A DNA stretch of 64,000 nucleotides from Agarophyton chilense. Taxonomy: Eukaryota > Rhodophyta > Florideophyceae > Gracilariales > Gracilariaceae. The translations under genes and the position numbers were made by a program. This document shows positions 45,165-55,425 of the stretch, in pieces. Each line of letters starts with the position of its first letter. Within the stretch, counting starts at the first letter, position 1. The notes beneath the pieces are model-generated. The model worked only from the letters and a program-made list of their open reading frames with translations. It was not told the DNA's origin and did no database searches. The stretch is from assembly GCA_030374765.1 (NCBI GenBank), contig JARGXX010000033.1:124001-188000 (forward strand), written 5' to 3'.

Positions 45165-47285
45165 CTCCGCCGGAGGCGGCTGCTCAAGACGTTGAGCGGG
45201 CAACGCCGGGGCATCAGGCCCAGAAGGTTCCGCAGAAGCGGTGGGGTGACCCACCACGTCGGTGACACGGGATTCCGGTGCAGGTACCACCCGAGCTTGG
45301 GGACGCGACACGTGACGTAGAACATCCGTTCGAGCACGGATATACGATGCAATCGGAACAGCTGTTTTGTCCTCCAGGGATAGGGCCTCGTAATTGACTA
45401 CGACTTGTGCCCATTCTCGGAGAGACAACACAGACTGTGGACAAGTACGGCCTGGTTTGTAGCAGAGATATCAAATTAGGCCAGAAGCCGGTGTTGGGTG
45501 GCGAGGCTCAGCGAACTTAACCGCTGGGCGGGTATCTCTCCAACCAGGACGCGAAAAGCGGTGATTACCACTCTCATGTGGGACGCGTGGCGCACGGACG
45601 CGACCATTATCCGCATAGAGTAGCGTGTCATCCTCAATCACGTATTGTGACTCGTCCAAGGTTGAGGGTAACTCCGTTGTCGGGATGTAATGAACGTCGC
45701 TTTGGGCTAGCTGCACGTTATCATAATCTCTTCGAGAGGCCTGTTCGTCGATCATCGAAGCTGACGGGGTACCCGGTTGTAACATCCACGCTTTTGCGGA
45801 CCTAACCCTAGATCCAGGAGTGCGTGCGCGCAGGGCTTCACCTTCTGCGCGAGCAAACTGCACTAGTTCCAAACATGTGGCTTTAGGTCTATCTTCTCGA
45901 CGTCGAGCAACAAGAGTCCGGATCGCCGGGTCAAAACCATCGACAAACATGGTACAACGCTCTTCAGCGGGGCTAACATTGCCACAGCGGTCGAAGGCCT
46001 TGTTAAGGCGCGACGAATAATCGGTTTCCGACTCGCCTGGACGTTGGCGAGTGTCCCGCAGGGCGCGTATCGCCTGCTGAAGGGCGGAGTTAGTAGCATA
46101 CGACCTCAGGAGGTACTGAACTGCTTCAGGCCAGCATGTGACCCCTCCTTTGGAGGCGCGTGATGTACCTCTGACAGAGTGATGCTGGTCTTCTGCAAGC
46201 CCACGTAAGAAGTACGGTAAGGCAATGTAGGCCTGTCCCTCATTCATTCCGAGGATGTCAGCTTCCGCGACAAAGCGTGCGAAGAAATCCAACACCAATA
46301 TCGGGTCTTCTCCAGAACACAACTGGTTGCGAAGTGAGAGCTGCATTCGCTTAATGCAGTCCTTCACTCTTCCCGTACAACGAGGTAAACGATCCAAAGA
46401 GGAGTCCTCCAAACGGTAGTACCGGTATTATAAGAGATTCGTAAAGAGCGAATTGGTCGGTTTCAGCTCCTTCAACCCTATGTGTTTCCTTCCCTACCTG
46501 CGAGCGCGGATCACATTATGGGTGGCTGTTGACCGCTTAGAGCGTGAGGAACGCTCAGGGCGAGCTACTTCCGCCAATGAATCGGAAGAGTCGGACTCCG
46601 AGGACGAGTAATCCGACGGTTCGGGATCCGTGTTTCTTCGCTTTCTTCGAGCCTGGCGGTTCTCTTCCTTATTTCCCTTGTGGGATACTGCAACCGGCTC
46701 GGCCGGATCATCCCCCGACATTAGGGTTTGTTCCAACGTCTCGAGACGGCTTCGGACGCGCGAGAACTTGTCCGCGACGTCCTTGACAAAGGCCAAGGGT
46801 CCACCAAGGGACTCTAGAATCGAGTTCACATCCGCACGGAGGACACGGAGGTCCTCAGAAAAATCCTGCGTAGCAGTGTCATCCGCCTTCTTGCGAAGGG
46901 AATCAAACTCCTCTGCAAGGATGACTTGAGCTTCCCGCATAGAGCGGAGCTGGTCTTCCACAGCTGCAAAGCTGGGGTGGAGGGTGACATCCCTAGCAGG
47001 GGAGAGCATCTGGGCGGCGGCAGACGCCGGTCCTGCTCCACTTGCTGGGGGTGTCGAATCAGAGACAGGAGGTCTCGAGGTCCTTCCACCTGGCACGCCA
47101 GTCGATCCACCGGTACGAGACCGTGAACGGACCGGGATACGAGATGGTTGGGATGGTTCCGGTGCACCGGTTTGACTCCGCATCCTTGGACGGTCTTTGT
47201 ACGACATGAGATCGGAATCCGTTACAAAGTGAATATCTGAACCTGATCGGCTAGTGGGGCCAAGAAACTTCCTCAAAGAGGGCAA
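45147..47285 (-). pseudogene. Gypsy gag, copy 3
   Basis: Shares with copy 2 the TGA in the Cys cluster (45471-45473) and the Ser and Gly residues of the N-terminal part. At other sites it matches copy 1 (Cys and Gly of the capsid part). It has private changes of its own (Ser to Leu, Thr to Ala, Leu to Phe). This pattern is mosaic, not tree-like. Confidence 0.8.
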
Positions 47286-48256
47286 CTGAGATCAACCTCA
47301 ATTTGTGAGTCCTCTTTCCGATTACTCGTGACTGATTGTGCCCGACTCAAAGTTCTAAGTCGGGAGACCAGTTTATAGGACAACGCTTGGAGCGGAGACA
47401 CCACGAAGATGTTCGGGATCTTCCTCTCTTGAGAGACACCCCTCAGGCGGAGGAGACGCGTCTCAGCGGAGCACAGAAACAGAGCCACTCCGGAAAGGCA
47501 CGACGGAGTCGGGTGTAAGACCGAGGCCAATCCGGCGGGATATACCTAGATTGTTTAGGTGAGCACGGCACAGTTCGGGGTGTGACCAATTCTAGGCGGA
47601 GCGGTCTCACGGCGATTGTCAGAAAAGGAGGGAGGAAACACTCGTATGAGTTGGACGAGCGGGGTGAGTGGGGCAGCCACTCACGAGAGCCAAAAAGGAG
47701 AACAAGAGGAAAACGGAGCGAAACCCTATAGAGGGGCGAGACTACGACAAGTGTCGGCGATTAAATATGAACCCACGGTGGTGGTAGCACTCTGGTCGAC
47801 AGAGGGATGGATGAACTAACGTGCAACGGGCGCTCACGCAGTATGCGGTGAAGACACGCCGAAGGCGAAAAGTTCAGAGCCAAGACTCCCTCCTTCGGAT
47901 CTCCCAAGAGGATGTTTACTGGAGAGTCGTGCTCAACCTCCTAAGTAGTGTGGCGCGCGGCCCCTGACAGTGGGCGCGCGCCCGAACAATAGTCACTAAA
48001 TAGCGATAGCGTAGCTAAATAAATACGAAATAATACTAAATAATACTAACCATTAGGTAGAATCCGGGCCACGTGTGGCACGCCTCGCACTCGAGCGTCG
48101 GCATCCGTGCAGTCTACGTGTTCTATCAGTGCGCACCTCCGGTCCTTACCGGCTGTCGGCACGCAATAGCGGTATAGCTTGTCATAGACCAAGCTAGTCC
48201 TCAAGCGAGCGAAATCTCTAAGTCCCGGAGAAGAAACCCCATTGAAGGGCATTGCA
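47286..48256 (-). other. Gypsy copy 3 5' LTR / leader region
   Basis: Counterpart of 8938-9908, closer to copy 1 than to copy 2 at the sites compared (for example AAGAGG near 47906). Confidence 0.5.
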
Positions 48257-51052
48257 CTTCATCTTCAAGTACTTCAAGATGTTCTTTGCAGCATTCCAAT
48301 GCTCCCTATTTTAGGTGTGCATAAAACGGGCCAAGTAGGAAACAGATAGTGAAATGTCAGGTCGAACTGTGTTGGCGAAGTGAATCAGTGATCCGACTAG
48401 TTCCCTGTAGGGTAAACCTTCTCCTCCTTCTGTTTTCGTCGCCTGCAAGTTCGAGTGTTGCAAAGGGACGTACGCATCTGCCGCATGAAACATTCTGAAG
48501 CGCTTCAAGAGCTTCAAGATCATGGCCTTCTTATGAATCCAAATCTTGTTTTTCGTAGCTTCGTGTTCGATAATCACATCACATCTTTCTTTCCCAGTAA
48601 CCAAACCATCATCTACATACATCAAAATACAAACTCCTCTCGATCTCTTGCCATAGGAGAACAAACTCAGATCGTTTTGTGATTGAGTACATCCGATTTG
48701 GTCCATCACAGAAACAAACGTCTTCCTCCAGGCATGTGAAGCTTGTTTTGTGCCGTAGATTGCCTTCAGCAAGCGTAAAACATGACTTTCTTTGCCCTGG
48801 ATGACAAATTCCTTGGGCTGCGTCATGTTCAACTCCTCTTCTAGATCGTCGTAGAGAAAAGCAGTTTGGACGTCAAACTGTATCACGAGAAGATCTTGTT
48901 CTACTGCCATGGACAGTAGTGTGCGGATGGTATCAAACTTGGCTACTGGCGCAAACAACTCGCCGTAGTCAATTCTCTTTCGCTGAGAAAAACCGCGCGC
49001 GACCAAACGAGCCCTGTACCGGGTCACTTGACCGTTTTCATCACGCTTCTTGAAGAATATCCATCGGTGGTCAATTGGAGTGCAGTTTTCCGGGCGCGGG
49101 ACAAGTTTCCATACTTGACGTTGCTTCATGTTGCCCATCTCTTCTTCCATTGATTGAACCCAGTTCTTTGCATCCGGAGCACGCATAGCCTCTTCATGAG
49201 TGCTGGGGTCATAAGCGGTCGAATCACTCAGCACGCTCTGTGCAATCAACGCAAGCGCAGCGTCCGGCGTGTAGTGCTACGTTTGTTCACGAGTTCTAGT
49301 AGATCGTCGTAGCTTCGCAGGATAGTGAGTGACGTCCTACGAGTCGTAAGTAAATCTTGTTCAGCATCAACGAAAACATCCTCTTCTTTGGCCTCTTGTT
49401 TCTCATCCTTATGTTCAGTTCCTCTTCTGTCTTGCGCAATTGCCATTTCATCGGCGTGGGACACTTCTACCTCAGAACCTGTGATGTTCTCCTCCAATGG
49501 AATCAATTCTTCAATGATTGAGCCGACTCTAGACAAGTCAAGCTCTTGACAGTTCATCACCTTCCTGTTCCAACCTACGACAGATTCATTGAACGATACA
49601 TCCTTTTAGACAATGATCTTCGATGCTTCTGGTAGATACACTCTTTACCAGGTTCTCTTGTCGTAACCCACCAGCACTCCTCTCATGGAACGAGAACTGT
49701 ACTTGTTACTTTTTGTTCTTCTCTCCTTGGGTACGTGATATTTTCGGCCTGTTGCCCGTGAACGCTTCGAGGGGAGTCACCTCGCGTTGATCGCTTCGCT
49801 TCGTGTACATTCGGTTGCGCAGGTAGTTCGCAGTACGTACAGCTTCATCCCATAAATGAGTGTAGCGAGGAGTTCCAGCCAAGGTTAGCAGCATTATCCG
49901 CGCTTTGTTATTCTGTGTAAGATTCAAACGTTCTGCTTTGCTGTTTGACTCTGGACTATACGCTGGTGAAGGCTCAAGGACAACCCCTTTGTCCTGTAAC
50001 CACTTCGTGAATGAATTGTTCTCATACTCGCCTGCATTATCGAACCAAAAACTCTTAAGCTTCAGTCCTGGCTGAGTTTCAAACTCAGATATCATCTGCT
50101 TCAACGCATCCTCACAGGAGGACCTCTTCCTCAGGAACCTCAGGGAAGACAAGCAGCTCTTGTCTTCATATGCCGTCACAATATACCTTGCTCCAGAAAG
50201 AGACTGTACCTTGATTGGACCCATTACATCGGTATGAACGGGTTCTAGAATGCTCTTTGTCATTCGTTCCATCTCAGTTATTGGCAGTCGGGGTGCTCTG
50301 ACTGCTTTGCCAAACGCACATGGCTCACAGTGAACATTCTTCTTGATTCCTTCCAACCATACGCCCTTCACAATCATGAGCGTTTTTCGTAGATACTAGT
50401 GGCTGGGATGGCCCAATCTGTTGTGTCAAACCTTCGTAAAACTCTGATCATCATTGGCAATCAATGCAGTATCCTCATCCTCTGTTCGATGTGTTAGGAG
50501 TAGTTCATAGAGCCCTTCGTCGCGCTCTACAGCAATAGCCAATTGTTTGTTACTGCCATGTCCTCCTATCAACGCAACGCCTTTATCAAACTCATTTGTA
50601 GTAAACAGAATAGAGAACACTTTTCGCCTGATGGCGCTTACTGAGAGAATGTTACACATGAGCTTTGAAATAAATTGGACGTTCTCAAGATGAAGAGTCT
50701 CATCATTTGTTCGCACCCTCCCGCTACATCGCACGTCTCCTCTGCCTTCAACCGACAATTTAGCTCCGTTACCAACCGAGATGAACTTCTTTTCAGACCT
50801 CTTCACGGGACCAGAGAAGTTCTTGAGGTCATTCGTCATGTAAACAGATGCGCCGGAGTCCAGGTACCACTTGCTCTGCCGATTCCTCAACGTCTTCTGT
50901 CCTGCAACCAATGTATTATCAGCGCCAAGCTCATCATCGTCCTTGACATCTACTGGTGTCTCCAGGTCTTCTTTGAAAGCGGTAATGCTTGCAATGAAAG
51001 TGAAACATGGACTTCCATCGTCCTCTTCACCGCTCTCACGTGTGTGTTTTTC
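48257..51052 (-). pseudogene. Ty1/copia pol, copy 3
   Basis: Same protease-integrase-RT order and mostly the same breaks as copies 1 and 2. It has the TAA at 48311-48313 shared with copy 1 and a private 75-base deletion near 48582 that removes 25 codons just after the YVDD motif without shifting the frame. At the 5' end pol continues in the -1 frame from the gag zinc-knuckle region at 51052. Confidence 0.88.
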
Positions 51053-51879
51053 TGAGTCTTGTCGTGTTTATTGGACCCTTTGTAGTTCCTACTTTCTGGA
51101 TTGAACCAACAGTTGCGCTTCAAGTGTCCCTTCTTGTCACAAAAGTAGCATGTCCTGCCCGTTGAGGAACCTCCATGCGTTGAAGAACCTCTATGCGTTG
51201 AAGAACCTCTATGCGTTGAAGAACCTCCATGCCTCTTCTGAAATCTGCCCCCACTCCTTGCTTGGAGGGCTCTCGATCCATCATTTCTAGCGTTTACTTC
51301 GTCCTTGGTTCGTTCAGCTTCATTCTGAATCAACATCTCCACTGCATCATCATAGGTCTTCCCTTTGCCCTTGATGACTTCCTTTGTGACCTTAAATTTC
51401 TTCAATAGACCTCTCAAGAGTGCCCTCAGTCGCTCTACATCTGTTATACTGTAGCCAATGCCACGTAACTTAGACTCAATTGCTGCTAGGCGACTTATGT
51501 ACTCCAAAACACTCTCATTGGTGTTCATTGATAAGTCTTGGTGCGTTTCTAGTAATACATCCACGCTCGCCTGCGATACAATTTGGAACGTATTCTTGAG
51601 CTTGGTCCAGACTACAGTTGGATCCTTTATGTCGATAACTGGTGCCACACAAGATTTTTGAACAGATAGAAATATACATGACAACGCAATATCTGATCGC
51701 TGATCGTACTTCCATGCGGTTCCTGACTCCTCTTTTGGTGGGGGTTCTGTGCCGTCTACGATGCGCCAGACTTCTTTCGCGCGCAAAACGAGTTCGAGCT
51801 TTTTCGACCAAATGAAATAGTTGTCTGCTTTGAGCAGCGGAACTCGCAGCTTCGAAACGTCAGTAAAGCCTTCGTTCAT
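50950..51879 (-). CDS. Ty1/copia gag, copy 3
   Basis: A 309-residue gag, intact from ATG 51879. It has an N-terminal UBN2/DUF4219-like segment (LLKADNYFIWSKKLELVL, WRIVDG), the capsid helices (TKLKNTFQIVSQASVDVLLE, LRALLRGLL), a GSSTHR-repeat linker, then one CCHC zinc knuckle (CYFCDKKGHLKRNC, 51115-51156). The protein forms the virus-like particle and binds element RNA. The last 30 codons overlap the start of pol, which is open in the -1 frame. Copies 1 and 2 of the element lack this gene because part B replaces it at 12768 and 31942. Confidence 0.88.
   Translation of the reverse strand: MNEGFTDVSKLRVPLLKADNYFIWSKKLELVLRAKEVWRIVDGTEPPPKEESGTAWKYDQRSDIALSCIFLSVQKSCVAPVIDIKDPTVVWTKLKNTFQIVSQASVDVLLETHQDLSMNTNESVLEYISRLAAIESKLRGIGYSITDVERLRALLRGLLKKFKVTKEVIKGKGKTYDDAVEMLIQNEAERTKDEVNARNDGSRALQARSGGRFQKRHGGSSTHRGSSTHRGSSTHGGSSTGRTCYFCDKKGHLKRNCWFNPESRNYKGSNKHDKTQKNTHVRAVKRTMEVHVSLSLQALPLSKKTWRHQ
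51046..51052 (-). promoter_or_regulatory. Candidate -1 frameshift heptamer, copia gag-pol
   Basis: Gag codons CAG AAA AAC ACA. Pol reads on from the final C of AAC in the -1 frame (HTRESGEEDD). No strong downstream hairpin was seen, only a four-pair GGAC/GTCC. A one-base decay indel in the A5 run would look the same. Confidence 0.4.
51161..51232. repeat. 18-bp coding minisatellite in copia gag
   Basis: Four direct 18-base units encoding a six-residue repeat (GSSTHR/G) in the linker just before the zinc knuckle. Units differ at one or two positions. Confidence 0.85.
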
Positions 51880-51920
51880 TGCGCACGGTTAGTTGTGTGG
51901 TATTCTACGCAGCAGTCGTT

Positions 51921-51943
51921 GCGTGGGCTGGGCCCATAACCTC
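51921..51943 (-). promoter_or_regulatory. Copia primer-binding site, initiator tRNA-Met half
   Basis: On the plus strand the sequence GCGTGGGCTGGGCCCATAAC matches the anticodon arm of eukaryotic initiator tRNA-Met (CTGGGCCCATAAC core, 51928-51940), apart from two extra G's beside it. The minus (element) strand is therefore complementary to the 5' half of that tRNA. Copia, Ty5 and relatives prime from this internal half-tRNA and not from the 3' CCA end. It lies 42 bases upstream of the gag ATG, where such a site belongs. Confidence 0.8.
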
Positions 51944-53040
51944 TTAATCGAAGTTCTACCGATCTAATTAGTTCCCAGGGTTTACTGTTTGTTCAGGCTG
52001 CTCTTTATAGGCAGCCAAACTATCCTCCAGCTTCAAATCACTGATCATACGCTCTTCAAAATTTGTATCTAGTTCCTATCGTTTTGGTTACAAACTCCGC
52101 GCTCCTATTCCGATACAGTTCCTAAAAATTGTATCCGTTCTTGTCCGATTGTAACGATCAATCCTCCAACAGTGCCGAGGTGCGTGTAGCGGGAGATTTG
52201 TTGGTTGGCTGTTTCGGAAAGTGTCTTGGTGGTGAGACAGCGCATTTGGGGACGTGGAATGATTACGTGGGTTGGGTGGCTTCACTGTTAAGAAATGTAC
52301 TTAGCTTCTTGGATTTATTCGTCATGCGATCCATTGTTTTGGGGCTGGAAGGTCTTTTCAGTCTGCGTATAGTCCTGTCACTGAATCTGAAAATTATCTG
52401 GTGCTTCCTGTGACGCAACACACCAGGCCCTTATTGAGGACAAGTAGCCACCCTCCTCCGACCTCCTTACACTAAGCAGTGACGACGCCGTAATAGCTGG
52501 CACACTGCCAGGATGGAATACCGTGCATGGCGCCAGGTGTCATACGTGTGGCAATGGCCGGCAGCTAGTTCGTGTGGTTGGCACCATACAGTGCTCTGCA
52601 CTGCTGCCTTGTAATTTTTAATTGTATTTATTAGTTGTAATCTATCGTAATGGCTAACTGCTAAGCGGCCGGCGGTACTTGAGCGCCGGGTCGCTGGGGG
52701 CTAGACCGAAGTAAAGTCGAGGATGGGAGAGAGGCCTCCGAACTACTAGTTCGTGTCTTGAGACTATAGGGTTATCAGACCTTCGTTCCCAGTCGACGCC
52801 GACAAGACAGGCAGCAGTCTGATCAACTGCTGCAGAGGTATCTCTCGCGTTTTAGCCTATCAAGAATTCCCCGTCCAGTCCTTGCCCTCACGGCCATCGG
52901 TCGCCGCGTGGCGCATTGCACTTTCGCTCGGTCCATTGGACCGCTGGCAGTTCTACTGCCCGAGCAGATTGTAGACCCGTATCCGTTGGATACCGATGTG
53001 TGGATCGGGAGCCTCGGATAAGTGAGTATGACTTCCAGGT
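51944..53040. other. Presumed copia 5' LTR and unassigned flank
   Basis: The first 200 bases or so should be the copia 5' LTR (contains CTTTATAGGC near 51995). After that I see no gene. 52590-52640 is AT-rich (TTTATTAGTTGTAAT). A plus-strand frame at 52129-52413 shows no motif. Confidence 0.35.
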
Positions 53041-53070
53041 GCAGCTGGTAAAGCCAGGCAGCCGCATTCG

Positions 53071-53335
53071 TCTGGGCGCTGGTTCAATCCCAGGGCTTGC
53101 CCTGCTTTGTTATCGTCACCCGTTGGGTGTGAGTGATTACCACTTTGTGGCGCCAGTCGGCATAGCCAAGCAGACGCTCTCGTCTGAGCGCTGGTACAAT
53201 CTCAGGGCTTGCCCTGCTTTGTTATCGCCACCCGTTGGGTGAAGTGGTTGGTGCGTCGTTGCCAACGTTAGGGTCGTGGCGCTCGTCCGGGCTCTGGTAC
53301 AATCCCGGGGCTCGCCCCGGCTACTCGTCACACGC
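53071..53335. repeat. Three imperfect tandem units with hairpins
   Basis: Units start at 53071, 53183 and 53286. Each has CTGG, a seven-base loop (TTCAATC or TACAATC) and a complementary CCAG/TCAG/CCGG, then a GC hairpin (AGGGCTTGCCCT, or CCGGGGCTCGCCCCGG). The first two share CTGCTTTGTTATCG and CACCCGTTGGGTG. The first loop looks like a tRNA T-arm, so a tRNA-derived SINE or decayed tRNA-like repeat is possible. No complete cloverleaf was found. Confidence 0.55.
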
Positions 53336-53654
53336 GGCGTATATCCAGGCCGATCACTTCGGTTCGTGTCGGATCGACACCACTCCGAGCACGTCTTCCG
53401 GACGCCAAGAGCTCCTGTGGAACGATAGGAGTCTGTGTCTAGTCGACACTCCCCGCCTGTGAGACGACGCCTCTCTTGAGTCGTTGCGGACTCTAGGGCC
53501 AGATAGCCGACCCCGGCTTTCCAGGCTCTGCCTGTGTGTAGCTCTCGCCGCCCGCGGCTGGTCTCTCGAGTAGCGCATTGCGTTACACTTCCATTGCTAA
53601 ATTGGTTTCGGGTTGGAAGTTAGGAAGTGGGGCTCTCTGAATTGGTCTCTGAGT
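53336..53654. other. GC-rich hairpin-prone flank
   Basis: No gene. Several short inverted repeats (for example GAGACGACGCC and GGACTCTAGGGCC surroundings). It may belong to the same repeat as 53071-53335. Confidence 0.3.
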
Positions 53655-54443
53655 TCAATTTTTGGGATGACGAGGGTCTCCGCATTGCTCGTCCGTATTC
53701 TGCGATGGAATTACTCGGTCGGTGTGATAAAGACATGGAATCGCATTTGGGGGAGGTCTAGCTCTGATCTGATAGAAACGGCGGGTTGGCGGTCGCTGGA
53801 ATGTACTTGGTGCTAAATAGTCCCCTATGAAGGACGTGCTGGTTTGAGTGGCGGGTTGAACCTTAGTGTAGGCCTGAATGCGGTTGAATATGTGCACGAT
53901 TTCTTTCACTTTAGTGTGTTTTTGAGCCATGATCTTGAGCCCCATATTCATTGTTGTTCTGTTATGCTGCAGGCCATTGACCATGATTTCCACTGTTGTG
54001 GACTTGTTCGAAATAAACAGATAGTTGTAAAGGTATCATCTCTGGGCAAATCTTCGGATGAGCAGCTACATAGGATGAAATTTCACTTCCGAATAAAAGG
54101 TTGTTCACTCTTCCAAAGCTTAGAGGTACTGTTGGTCGCTTTTGCTAGAGCGATCGAGATGGGATATGATTTTGTTGATGAGTTACTGAGGTGTGGGCTC
54201 GGTATTGGGCTCGAGAATGAGCATGATGATATCTGCTGATACCTTGGAGATAATAATGGCTAGGACAGTGTTTTTGTTCTTCAAAAACGTCTTGTGCTGG
54301 GCTGGATCTGCTGATAAGGTGGGGTCCATTTCGATGTGTCCAGGTGCATCTGCTTTGGTGGCTGTTGCTTTGAAGGCAAAAATCCAAGGTGCATAATTTG
54401 ATGGATTCAAAGTGAAATCGTTAGATTCGGTATCCATGTTCAT
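53655..54443 (-). pseudogene. Decayed second Ty1/copia gag
   Basis: One minus-strand frame from 54443 to 53655 (about 262 codons). It starts like a copia gag N-terminus (TLNPSNYAPWIFAFKA) and keeps its phase through five stops (TAA 54185-54183, then TAA, TGA, TAG and TGA before 53993). It then continues VEIMVNGLQHNRTTM to the end. It is clearly different from the array copia gag, so it belongs to another copia family. No pol follows. Confidence 0.6.
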
Positions 54444-54912
54444 AGTACAGTCGCTAGTTGTGTCATGTAGAGTGTATTTGTCGCAGGATTTCCGCTGTGC
54501 TTGATTGAATCAGATGGTGGTGCACTCGCATGTGTCTTTTTGTTGCTGCCTACGTTGTCGCCGTAGAAGGCGTTGGTCTGATGACGCCGTCTTGGTGTGT
54601 TGAAGTGCTTGTTTTTGCTGATCAGCAGTATGGGTCCCTAACCTGCGAAGAAATAACTTGTCTCTTTTAATGTCGTCGCTCCGGCGTTCTCGTCTGCTTA
54701 TCTATCATGAACCACAAAGCGATTGGTACTACAATTATCTCCTGTCATGAGTTCCAGTCTTTGGCAAAGTAAGCCTGTCGTTTCTTCCTAAGCGTACCTG
54801 TCGATATGTGAAAAAGATCGCTCTCCTCCTTGAGAAAGACAAATAAACTGGTACACTGCGCAACCAAAGACTCCCTGTCTAACCTTTTCTGGTTTTCAGA
54901 GAAAAATAAAAT
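54444..54912. other. Unassigned spacer
   Basis: No gene or repeat recognised. Confidence 0.4.
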
Positions 54913-55425
54913 TTATACCCTTCTTGCTTGCCGTCTTAACGAAACTCCTCGTGTTCGGAGCGCAGGACAGAGATAACGTTGGAGAGTTCGACTGGAAAGA
55001 GGTTGAAATGTAGAATTTTCCTCTTTTCCATGTCTGTCGTAGCCCTTTTTGAGACGCCTACTGTAAATGATTTGGGCCCTTTCGAAAGACAGGGTGCCAG
55101 TAGCACTGTCTTCCATTTCTTGAAATACATAGTAGAAAGTCTGGCGCACAGAATAGTACGGAATCTGTGTAATGAACGAAAGTGACATATCAGCATCAGT
55201 TTTCTTGCCACTGTATATCGTATACAAACAAGAAGAACATAAATGATCTCCATCGAAGTCTGGTAGATTCTTTTCACAGTCTGAGATCGCATGTATTATA
55301 TCTGACATTTCATCGCGTTCTTCTTTTGCAGCCGGAGATCTCATTCTTCGCAAACCGCTCTCATGACTAGGTATACATCCATCCGGGTTTTCCACAAGTT
55401 CCAGAAAGCTTGGAATCCAGTTCAT
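54913..55425 (-). CDS. CxxC protein fragment, possibly related to part-B gene
   Basis: A 170-codon frame with a CSSCLYTI pair preceded by an acidic helical stretch (DEMSDIIHAISDCEKN). Layout and spacing resemble the CGTCRYVI frame at 16626-17159 upstream of the DUF6589-like exon (Glu-rich segment, Ile-rich helix, Asp/Gly, then C-x2-C-x-Y). If related, this is the 5' part of a second family member whose large exon is missing, with the decayed copia gag next to it. The similarity is by eye and weak. Confidence 0.35.
   Translation of the reverse strand: MNWIPSFLELVENPDGCIPSHESGLRRMRSPAAKEERDEMSDIIHAISDCEKNLPDFDGDHLCSSCLYTIYSGKKTDADMSLSFITQIPYYSVRQTFYYVFQEMEDSATGTLSFERAQIIYSRRLKKGYDRHGKEENSTFQPLSSRTLQRYLCPALRTRGVSLRRQARRV

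Larger units (their letters stand above)
40814..48256 (-). mobile_element. Ty3/gypsy element, copy 3 (spans units 2 and 3)
   Basis: Same structure as copy 2, shifted by 19,174 bases, with the same 3' truncation point and the same copia abutment at 48256. Confidence 0.85.
43638..51040. repeat. Tandem repeat unit 3, part A only
   Basis: Third copy of part A, offset 38,348 from unit 1 up to a 75-base deletion near 48582 and 38,273 after it. Homology stops at 51040 (aligned with 12767 and 31941). There the copia element continues into its own gag, while units 1 and 2 switch to part B. Confidence 0.96.
48257..52160 (-). mobile_element. Ty1/copia element, copy 3 (5' end intact)
   Basis: This copy runs from truncated RT (48257) through integrase and protease to a complete gag (51879) and a primer-binding site (51921-51943). 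A 5' LTR is therefore expected upstream from about 51944. The outer LTR edge is uncertain because the 3' LTR is missing; 52160 is a guess. Confidence 0.75.

Noticed and set aside
5290-51040. The array as a pure assembly duplicate
   Set aside because: The A copies carry many private differences and a 75-bp deletion, so at least those are distinct sequences. Part B identity is high enough that read depth should still be checked.
53041-53110. A tRNA gene
   Set aside because: A T-arm-like hairpin is present, but no seven-pair acceptor stem or proper anticodon arm could be drawn.
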